DNA of 5,277 bases, from the NCBI GenBank assembly GCA_947095985.1, contig CAMUPZ010000039.1, positions 1 to 5,277 on the forward strand, read 5' to 3'. The stretch is from an uncultured Candidatus Saccharibacteria bacterium. Lineage in GTDB: Bacteria; Patescibacteriota; Saccharimonadia; Saccharimonadales; Saccharimonadaceae. Position numbers and translations under genes: made by a program. The stretch's first letter is position 1; every line of letters starts with the position of its first letter. Below the pieces are notes generated by a model. The model was not told where the DNA came from. It was given only the letters and a program-made list of their open reading frames with translations, and ran no database searches. This document shows, one piece after another, positions 1 to 4,234 of this stretch.

Positions 1-53
1 CTCCTGGCCTCTTCCATGGCAAGGAAGCGCTCTAACAACTGAGCTAAACCCGC
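1..53 (-). tRNA. tRNA-Gly(GCC), 3' part cut by window edge
   Basis: Read on the minus strand, the first 53 nucleotides of a tRNA are present. They comprise acceptor 5' strand GCGGGTT, T8-A9, D-stem GCTC/GAGC, G26, anticodon stem CTTCC/GGAAG, a five-base variable region and the 5' strand of the T-stem (AGGAG). The anticodon loop TTGCCAT gives anticodon GCC, which reads the glycine codons GGC and GGU. The T-loop, 3' acceptor strand and CCA lie beyond position 1. The D-loop is AGTTGTTA, so the usual G18-G19 pair appears as G-T. The gene follows tRNA-Phe on the same strand by 50 bases and has a promoter of its own in that gap. Identity is secure from the anticodon and stems; intactness of the unseen third cannot be judged. 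Confidence 0.93.
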
Positions 54-70
54 ATGTGGTTCCAGGGATT

Positions 71-99
71 ATTGTAGCAAAATCGCTGGACGATTGCAA
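71..99 (-). promoter_or_regulatory. promoter of tRNA-Gly(GCC)
   Basis: On the minus strand, a -35 element TTGCAA (99-94) and a -10 element TACAAT (76-71) are separated by exactly 17 bases, with TGC directly before the -10 (an extended -10, TGn). The predicted start is near 64, giving a leader of about 11 bases before the tRNA. The promoter lies in the 50-base gap after tRNA-Phe, so the Gly tRNA can be transcribed alone or by read-through. Seen by eye from consensus matches. Confidence 0.7.
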
Positions 100-103
100 T
101 ACT

Positions 104-179
104 TGGTGGCTCCTCCCAGACTTGAACTGGGGACACAAGGCTCTTCAGGCCTCTGCTCTACCAACTGAGCTAAAGAGCC
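104..179 (-). tRNA. tRNA-Phe(GAA)
   Basis: This is a complete 76-nucleotide tRNA on the minus strand, starting at 179. The acceptor stem GGCTCTT/AGGAGCC pairs throughout with one T-G wobble. The D-arm is GCTC-AGTTGGTA-GAGC, carrying the invariant G18-G19. The anticodon stem GAGGC/GCCTT encloses loop CTGAAGA, so the anticodon is GAA, reading the phenylalanine codons UUC and UUU. The variable region is GTGTC and the T-arm is CCCAG-TTCAAGT-CTGGG. Discriminator A73 is followed by an encoded CCA (positions 106-104). All invariant residues visible in the arms are present, so the gene should be functional. It is preceded by its own promoter and followed by tRNA-Gly(GCC) on the same strand, with no hairpin terminator seen between them. 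Confidence 0.97.
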
Positions 180-201
180 ACATGGGTGATTGCTACCGCC
201 A

Positions 202-231
202 ATTATACTACAGATTGCCCGCGCTGTGCAA
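202..231 (-). promoter_or_regulatory. promoter of tRNA-Phe
   Basis: On the minus strand a perfect -10 hexamer TATAAT (207-202) lies 18 bases downstream of a weak -35, TTGCAC (231-226). The predicted start is near 195, about 16 bases before the mature 5' end at 179. The element overlaps the oppositely directed promoter of tRNA-Gly(CCC) over 215-231. Confidence 0.65.
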
Positions 232-243
232 GCGTGATAAAAT
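215..243 (+). promoter_or_regulatory. promoter of tRNA-Gly(CCC)
   Basis: On the plus strand a -35 element TTGCCC (215-220) and a -10 element TAAAAT (238-243) are separated by 17 bases, with TGA directly before the -10 (extended -10). The predicted +1 is A250, only two bases before the mature tRNA 5' end at 252. The -35 lies inside the spacer of the opposing tRNA-Phe promoter. Confidence 0.68.
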
Positions 244-251
244 GAGAGCAC

Positions 252-326
252 GCGGGTGTCGTATAACGGCTATTATGTGACCTTCCCAAGGTTGAGACGG
301 GAGTTCGACTCTCCCCATCCGCACCA
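252..326 (+). tRNA. tRNA-Gly(CCC)
   Basis: This is a complete 75-nucleotide tRNA on the plus strand. The acceptor stem GCGGGTG/CATCCGC has one G-T wobble. T8-C9 is followed by D-stem GTAT/TTAT, which is weak (one G-T wobble and one T-T mismatch). The D-loop AACGGCTA has A14, G18-G19 and A21. The anticodon stem TGACC/GGTTG has two outer wobble pairs and encloses loop TTCCCAA, so the anticodon is CCC, reading glycine codon GGG. The variable region is AGAC, the T-arm is GGGAG-TTCGACT-CTCCC, and discriminator A is followed by encoded CCA (324-326). The irregular D-arm resembles that of known bacterial glycine tRNAs, so I take this as a functional gene and not a decayed one. It is convergent with the slipin gene, with a shared hairpin after both. 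Confidence 0.92.
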
Positions 327-336
327 GAAATTATAA

Positions 337-371
337 AAGCACCCCGTTAGTTTACGGAGTGCTTATTTTTA
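337..371. terminator. bidirectional terminator between tRNA-Gly(CCC) and slipin gene
   Basis: Bases 337-342 (AAGCAC) pair with 359-364 (GTGCTT) and 344-347 (CCGT) with 354-357 (ACGG). They flank a single C/A mismatch (343/358) and a six-base loop. On the plus strand a TATTTTTATT tract follows. On the minus strand the sequence after the stem reads TTTTATAATTT. It therefore fits intrinsic termination of both the tRNA (ending 326) and the slipin gene (ending 382). Confidence 0.85.
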
Positions 372-381
372 TTGCTTGTTA

Positions 382-1119
382 CTATTTCTTGCCGCCACGA
401 ATCGCGTCAATCAGTTCAATCGGGAATAACATCATCGTCTTTTGACTTGGCTCGGTCGAGATGCGTTCCAGTGTATTTAAGGTACGCAGATTAATTGCCC
501 CAGGGGTAGTTGCTAAAATCTGCGCAGCGGCAGCCAGCGTTTCAGCGGCAGCTTTTTCACCATCGGCGTTGATGATGTTGGCGCGGCGTTCGCGCTCAGC
601 TTCGGCTTGCTTGGCCATGGCCCGCTTCATGTCGCCAGGCAATTCGATATTCTGAATCTTGACATTCTCGACATCGATACCCCATTTGTCGGTCTCGGCA
701 TCGACAATTTCCTTGATCTGTTGTGAAATCTCCTCACGCTTAGCGAGCAGGTCGTCCATATCGACATTACCAGTTACGTCGCGCAGGGCAGCCTGGGCAA
801 ATTGGCTGGTGGCATAAATGTAGTTGGTCGTCTCCAGTACTGCTTTTGGGGCGTTAATCACTCGAAAGTAGACCACTGCGTCAACACCGACGGTGACGTT
901 GTCTTTGGTGATGACTTCTTGTTTTGGCACGTCAATCGGTGTCGAGCGCACGTCAACCATCATCATCGTTTGAAAAATCGGCACCACTACGCGCAAACCC
1001 GGCTCGCGCACGCCAGTAAATTTACCGAGCGTTAACACTACACCGCGCTGGTATTGATTGATGACTTTAATGCCGCTTAACATGAAAATAGCTGCGATTA
1101 TTAAAACTAATATTACCAT
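382..1119 (-). CDS. slipin/stomatin-like SPFH (Band 7) membrane protein
   Basis: The product has 245 residues. An N-terminal hydrophobic segment (about residues 2-18) would anchor it in the membrane, followed directly by a Band 7/SPFH domain of the stomatin (slipin) type. Characteristic stretches are NQYQRGVVLTLGKF (21-34), PGLRVVVP (40-47), the VDVRSTPIDVPKQEVITKDN block (55-74), VDAVVYFRV (79-87) and a predicted coiled-coil helix rich in Ala, Glu and Arg (about 165-200). The C-terminal MLFPIELIDAI is also typical of bacterial slipins. Family members oligomerise on the membrane and organise microdomains or modulate proteases and channels; they are not enzymes. Length is normal for the family. 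Many bacterial slipins are encoded beside an NfeD-type partner, but none lies in this window. The ATG start is supported by an AGGAGG 11 bases upstream and by the position of the hydrophobic segment. The gene is monocistronic, with its own promoter and terminator. Family assignment is firm; the cellular role is unknown. Confidence 0.93.
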   Translation of the reverse strand: MVILVLIIAAIFMLSGIKVINQYQRGVVLTLGKFTGVREPGLRVVVPIFQTMMMVDVRSTPIDVPKQEVITKDNVTVGVDAVVYFRVINAPKAVLETTNYIYATSQFAQAALRDVTGNVDMDDLLAKREEISQQIKEIVDAETDKWGIDVENVKIQNIELPGDMKRAMAKQAEAERERRANIINADGEKAAAETLAAAAQILATTPGAINLRTLNTLERISTEPSQKTMMLFPIELIDAIRGGKK

Positions 1120-1130
1120 TTATGTAAATT

Positions 1131-1136
1131 CCTCCT
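1131..1136 (-). promoter_or_regulatory. Shine-Dalgarno site of slipin gene
   Basis: On the minus strand a perfect AGGAGG lies 11 bases before the ATG at 1119. The spacing is slightly long but fixes this start. It contrasts with the transporter and rarA starts, where no such site is present. Confidence 0.8.
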
Positions 1137-1148
1137 ATCTATATAATG

Positions 1149-1157
1149 ATTCTACCA
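1149..1157 (-). promoter_or_regulatory. extended -10 promoter of slipin gene
   Basis: The minus strand reads TGG-TAGAAT (1157-1149), an extended -10 element. The predicted start is near 1142, giving a leader of about 23 bases that contains the ribosome binding site. No convincing -35 is seen; the best candidate is a poor TTACAC at 1178-1173 with an 18-base spacer. The extended TGn motif may compensate. Confidence 0.5.
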
Positions 1158-1183
1158 TACTCCGTGTCGCCGGTGTAAGATTA

Positions 1184-1212
1184 GTGACAGCCACCCACAA
1201 AAGGTGTATATT
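1184..1212 (+). promoter_or_regulatory. promoter of MFS transporter gene (leaderless start)
   Basis: A -35 element GTGACA (1184-1189, five of six consensus bases) and a -10 element TATATT (1207-1212, five of six) are separated by exactly 17 bases. The expected +1 is A1219, three bases before the ATG at 1222. No purine-rich ribosome binding site lies between the -10 and the ATG, so the mRNA is predicted to be leaderless or nearly so. Confidence 0.72.
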
Positions 1213-1221
1213 TGAATTATC

Positions 1222-2373
1222 ATGAAGAAATCTGTCATGAAGAGATTGCTTCCGTTATATATTGGTAAATTCTTCATGAGCTTTGTTCTTTGGTATTCAA
1301 TAGAAAAATTATTCATAAGAAGTATTGGCATCGACAATCTCGGCATTAGTCTGATTACGATAGTCATATTGATATCGTGTACGCTGGCTGAGATTCCGTC
1401 GGGGATTGTTGCGGATCGTTGGAGTCGTAAGGGCTCAATGGTGCTTTCTGGTTTGTTACTGGGGATTAGTAGTCTAATGGCTGGCTCGAGTAATAGTATA
1501 TTTATGTATTCTACTGCGGTTGCAATTTGGGGTCTTCATGAAGCTTTCTCTAGTGGTACAGGAAATTCTATGCTCTACGACACACTACTTGAGGAGCAGG
1601 GACATGCCAGAAACTTCAATCGGGCATTGGGGCTATATGAAACTTTGGGCGGGGCGGCTTTAATATTTAGTAATTTGCTGGGTGGTTGGATTGGTAGCCA
1701 CTCGCTTCAAATGACATTTTATCTAACAGTTATCCCAGTTGCTATATCTATAGTCTGTCATTTGATATATAAGGATGCAAAAATTAGCCGGGAGGTGGCC
1801 GACGAAAAACTTATTCAACACACTAAAAATACATTCAAATGTGTTTTCAGAAGTAAGAATTTAATTTGGCTGATGATTTTGACCATGTTGATATTCTGTG
1901 TCCAAAAAATAAATCGTGAATATTATCAGCTATGGTATATTGCGTTACTGGCCCCAACGATGATATTTGGTATTGCTGGGTCGTTTATAGAAGGTCTAAG
2001 TGGTTTAGTTGGATTATTTGTTAAATATATAAATTCTAGGCTGATCAATATAGCCTTATTAGTTCTTTTGGGTGTAGCTTCGCTTGGTCTTTCTTTGGGT
2101 AGTAATTTAATAATAGTAATTGTGTCTCAGGTTTTGGTGGCGGCTGCTTCCGGTGCATTATTTCTTCATGTTACTGCGCAAATACAGCATCAATTACCGT
2201 CACGATATCGCACGGGATCTGGGTCTGTCATTAGTGCTGTTGGTCGCATTACGCTCGTGCCGCTGAATTTCATTTTTGGCATATTGTCAAATCAAAGTGT
2301 TTTCGTTGCTGGCTGGATGTTGGTGGTTTTGTCAGGGCTGGCTGTTTTTGTTCAATTGCAGCTTGATGAGTGA
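1222..2373 (+). CDS. major facilitator superfamily transporter, drug-efflux type
   Basis: The product is a 383-residue, very hydrophobic protein with about twelve membrane helices, roughly at 11-31, 40-60, 73-91, 93-113, 139-160, 164-183, 212-230, 246-269, 273-294, 296-318, 333-356 and 358-380. A basic central loop (about 184-211) separates the two halves. MFS signature motif A, GxxxDRxxRK, is present between helices 2 and 3 as GIVADRWSRK (61-70), preceded by EIPS. This arrangement is typical of proton-coupled exporters of the multidrug or macrolide-efflux kind in Gram-positive bacteria. The substrate cannot be read from the sequence. The start at 1222 is chosen because a good promoter places the transcript start three bases upstream; a second Met lies at residue 6. 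The gene is clearly more AT-rich than its neighbours and uses the Ile codon ATA about 20 times, plus several AGA/AGG, which could reflect horizontal gain or low expression. It is followed by rarA after 25 bases, but rarA has its own promoter. Confidence 0.9.
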   Translation: MKKSVMKRLLPLYIGKFFMSFVLWYSIEKLFIRSIGIDNLGISLITIVILISCTLAEIPSGIVADRWSRKGSMVLSGLLLGISSLMAGSSNSIFMYSTAVAIWGLHEAFSSGTGNSMLYDTLLEEQGHARNFNRALGLYETLGGAALIFSNLLGGWIGSHSLQMTFYLTVIPVAISIVCHLIYKDAKISREVADEKLIQHTKNTFKCVFRSKNLIWLMILTMLIFCVQKINREYYQLWYIALLAPTMIFGIAGSFIEGLSGLVGLFVKYINSRLINIALLVLLGVASLGLSLGSNLIIVIVSQVLVAAASGALFLHVTAQIQHQLPSRYRTGSGSVISAVGRITLVPLNFIFGILSNQSVFVAGWMLVVLSGLAVFVQLQLDE

Positions 2374-2392
2374 TTTAATTTACGCGTATAAT
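2363..2392 (+). promoter_or_regulatory. promoter of rarA (leaderless start)
   Basis: A -35-like TTGATG (2363-2368) inside the last codons of the transporter gene is followed after 18 bases by a perfect TATAAT (2387-2392). The expected +1 falls on 2399, the A of the rarA ATG. No ribosome binding site is present before the ATG, consistent with a leaderless mRNA. A second TATAAT overlaps at 2392-2397 but would initiate inside the coding region. Confidence 0.72.
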
Positions 2393-2398
2393 ATAATC

Positions 2399-3565
2399 AT
2401 GGGACGAATACCGCTGGCCGAACAGATGCGGCCACAAACGCTGGATGAGGTGATTGGACAGAGTCATTTGCTGGGCGAGGGCGAGCTGCTCCGCCAAATT
2501 GTTAAGCGTGGCGAGCCGGTTAGCTTAATTTTGTGGGGCCCACCGGGGACGGGTAAGACGACCTTAGCGCGGATCATTGCCCGCGAAGTCAATGCCGAAT
2601 TTGTTGAGCTGTCGGCAGTTACCAGCGGTAAAAAAGATGTCGAAAAGGTGATTGAACATGCCAGGCAAAATTGGAATTTGGGCCTCAGGACAATTCTATT
2701 TGTTGATGAAATTCACCGCTTTAATAAGGCGCAGCAAGACGCCTTTTTGCCGCATGTCGAGAGCGGGCTTATAACCTTGATTGGCGCGACCACCGAGAAT
2801 CCGAGCTTTGAGGTGATCGCGCCGCTGCTCAGCCGGACGCGGGTGCTGGTGCTCCGTCAACTGACCAAAGATGAAATTATATTGGTACTGAAGCGGGCGC
2901 TGAAGACTTTGAAACAAACCAAGCGGGTGTCACCCAAAGCGCTGGACTATCTAGCGGAACTGGCAGGTGGCGACGCGCGGGTGGCCTTGGGTAATTTGGA
3001 ATTGGCACTGAGTTTTGGCGGCAAAGTCACGCCGGAGGTCGTCAAAGCAGCGGCTCAGCGGCGGCTGCCGGGCTATGATAAGAAAGGCGACGCTCATTAT
3101 GACGTCATCTCGGCGTTCATCAAATCACTGCGCGGTAGCGACGCGGTTGCTGCGGCGTATTATTTGGCGCGGATGATTGATGCTGGCGAAGACCCGAAGT
3201 TCATTGCTCGGCGGATGGTGATTTTTGCCTCAGAAGACATTGGGTTGGCTGGCAATGGAGCGCTGAGTCTGGCGGTCGCCACCTTTGAGGCGGTGGAGCG
3301 CGTTGGGCTTCCTGAAGCCAAATATAATTTATTCCACTGTGCCATTGCTCTGGCGCGCAGTCAGAAGTCGCGCGAGATTACTGATCTGATGAATGAAGCT
3401 TTCAATCTGGCGCAAAAATACCCAAACTCGCCCGTACCACTACACCTTCGCAACGCTGCCACCAATCTGATGAAAGATCTGGGCTACAGTAAAGACTATA
3501 AATGGCAAGCTGGTTTTAAGCATAAAAAAGGTTTTTTGCCCGAAGAAATTAATAATGTGTTATAA
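2399..3565 (+). CDS. rarA: replication-associated recombination protein A (RarA/MgsA), AAA+ ATPase
   Basis: The product is a 388-residue AAA+ ATPase of the RarA/MgsA/WRNIP1 family, related to clamp-loader subunits. Members act at stalled replication forks and at single-strand/double-strand junctions. Visible motifs are the family N-terminus PLAEQMRPQTLDEVIGQ (5-21), Walker A GPPGTGKT (47-54), AVTSGKKD (73-80), Walker B LFVDEIH (100-106) and sensor 1 GATTEN (129-134). An arginine-finger segment SRTRV (145-149) and a sensor 2 region GDARVALGNLE (191-201) follow. The C-terminal oligomerisation domain contains RRMVIFASEDIGLA (271-284). All catalytic residues are intact. Length is somewhat below the roughly 420-450 residues typical of many bacterial homologues, and the extreme C-terminus is divergent. 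The frame is open 41 codons further upstream, but that extension overlaps the transporter gene in another frame and lacks family similarity. ATG 2399 matches the family N-terminus and coincides with the predicted transcript start. Codons are GC-richer than in the preceding gene. Confidence 0.96.
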   Translation: MGRIPLAEQMRPQTLDEVIGQSHLLGEGELLRQIVKRGEPVSLILWGPPGTGKTTLARIIAREVNAEFVELSAVTSGKKDVEKVIEHARQNWNLGLRTILFVDEIHRFNKAQQDAFLPHVESGLITLIGATTENPSFEVIAPLLSRTRVLVLRQLTKDEIILVLKRALKTLKQTKRVSPKALDYLAELAGGDARVALGNLELALSFGGKVTPEVVKAAAQRRLPGYDKKGDAHYDVISAFIKSLRGSDAVAAAYYLARMIDAGEDPKFIARRMVIFASEDIGLAGNGALSLAVATFEAVERVGLPEAKYNLFHCAIALARSQKSREITDLMNEAFNLAQKYPNSPVPLHLRNAATNLMKDLGYSKDYKWQAGFKHKKGFLPEEINNVL

Positions 3566-3566
3566 T
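3536..3566 (+). promoter_or_regulatory. promoter of the 189-residue membrane protein gene
   Basis: A perfect TATAAT (3561-3566) overlaps the rarA stop codon. A -35-like TTGCCC (3536-3541) lies 19 bases upstream, a longer spacer than ideal. The expected start near 3573 gives a 30-base leader containing a ribosome binding site. The -10 is convincing; the -35 less so. Confidence 0.58.
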
Positions 3567-3589
3567 TAGCGTATCAATATTTCTTTAAT

Positions 3590-3595
3590 AGGAGA
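3590..3595 (+). promoter_or_regulatory. Shine-Dalgarno site fixing the start at 3603
   Basis: AGGAGA lies seven bases before the ATG at 3603, the ideal spacing. This gene uses standard initiation, unlike the leaderless rarA and transporter genes just upstream. Confidence 0.85.
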
Positions 3596-3602
3596 AAATC
3601 AT

Positions 3603-4172
3603 ATGTCAAAACAAGAATCTCAGCAGCCGCAGTACGCGCCACAGCCAGATCCAAATGCACAATATGGCCCAGCGCCACAGCCTCAAAATTCCCCATACGA
3701 GCAACAACCAGTTAACCAGCAATATTTTGCTCAGCCACAGGCAGCCCCAGTGCAATATGTTGTTATGGCAGAGTCGCTAAAGGGCGTTAAGGGATGGCTA
3801 ATGTTCTTCGTGATTTGTTTTGTTATTGGTGGCATTGGTAATATAGGAATGTTTTTCCAGGCAGTAATGAATCTTAGTCAGCCTGAAAATATTATTTCTT
3901 TGATATTTGCGCCTATACTAGCAGTTTTGTCGATCTGCGCTGTTGTGTTTATAGCTATGCAAAAGCGTCTTGGTAAGTGGTTGGCGGTAGCTGCGCTTAT
4001 TACGGCCGGGATAAACAACACCGCAAGTATGATTGCCTCACACACATCAGGTAAATCAGGCGAGGAGACTCCAACGCTAATTGCGGGAATCATTACTATG
4101 TTGATACTGGAAGGTCTGGTTATTCTATACTTCTTTGTGTCACGTAGAGTTAAAGAAACGCTCGTCAATTAG
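3603..4172 (+). CDS. hypothetical four-helix membrane protein with Gln/Pro/Tyr-rich N-terminal tail
   Basis: I do not recognise a characterised homologue for this 189-residue protein. Residues 1-52 form a low-complexity tail dominated by Gln, Pro, Ala and Asn, with tyrosines at 11, 21, 32, 41 and 52, a spacing of 9-11 residues. There is no signal peptide ahead of it. Four hydrophobic segments follow at about 66-88, 97-119, 125-145 and 159-179, with a hydrophilic loop (146-158) between the third and fourth and a basic C-terminus RRVKETLVN. The segment KGWLMFFVICFVIGG at the first helix resembles the opening of small DUF2569-type four-helix membrane proteins, but this link is tentative. Basic residues after helix 2 (QKRLGK, 120-125) and at the C-terminus suggest both face the cytoplasm, which puts the tail inside too; this is inferred. 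It is monocistronic, between its own promoter at the end of rarA and a strong terminator. That the coding frame is real is well supported; function is unknown. Confidence 0.85.
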   Translation: MSKQESQQPQYAPQPDPNAQYGPAPQPQNSPYEQQPVNQQYFAQPQAAPVQYVVMAESLKGVKGWLMFFVICFVIGGIGNIGMFFQAVMNLSQPENIISLIFAPILAVLSICAVVFIAMQKRLGKWLAVAALITAGINNTASMIASHTSGKSGEETPTLIAGIITMLILEGLVILYFFVSRRVKETLVN

Positions 4173-4188
4173 TTGGCTCACACTCATA

Positions 4189-4221
4189 AAAATAGCCGCT
4201 CCATTACGGGGCGGTTATTTT
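4189..4221. terminator. strong bidirectional terminator between convergent genes
   Basis: Bases 4189-4202 pair with 4208-4221 in a 14-bp stem containing two G-T wobbles and closed by the five-base loop ATTAC. The arms begin with A-runs and end with T-runs, so on either strand the hairpin is followed by a U-rich tract (GGTTATTTTATAG on plus, GGCTATTTTTATG on minus). It can end the upstream membrane-protein transcript (stop at 4172) and the typA transcript (stop at 4235). Confidence 0.92.
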
Positions 4222-4234
4222 ATAGTCAATGGGG

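Noticed and set aside
56..280. Open frames on both strands across the tRNA genes.
   Set aside because: They run through two complete tRNAs and their promoters and show no protein-like features.
1142..1147. A perfect TATAAT on the plus strand in the divergent intergenic region.
   Set aside because: No -35-like sequence lies 15-19 bases upstream, and a better-placed promoter for the transporter is present at 1184-1212.
1152..1367. A 71-codon minus-strand open frame covering the divergent promoter region and the start of the transporter gene.
   Set aside because: It overlaps the well-supported transporter gene, both promoters and lacks a ribosome binding site.
2371..2373. Possible recoding of TGA as glycine, as in some CPR lineages.
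   Set aside because: TGA ends the transporter frame at the expected length, and none of the recognised genes contains an internal TGA.
2276..2398. Upstream in-frame extension of rarA giving a 429-residue protein.
   Set aside because: The extra 41 residues overlap the end of the transporter gene, are unlike the RarA N-terminus, and would place the promoter inside the coding region. The family N-terminus begins at 2399.
3524..3537. A6-GG-T6 run near the end of rarA as a programmed frameshift site.
   Set aside because: The A-run heptamer is not in the phase needed for -1 slippage, and the T-run lies a dozen codons before the stop, where a shift would add nothing recognisable. The zero-frame protein is complete.
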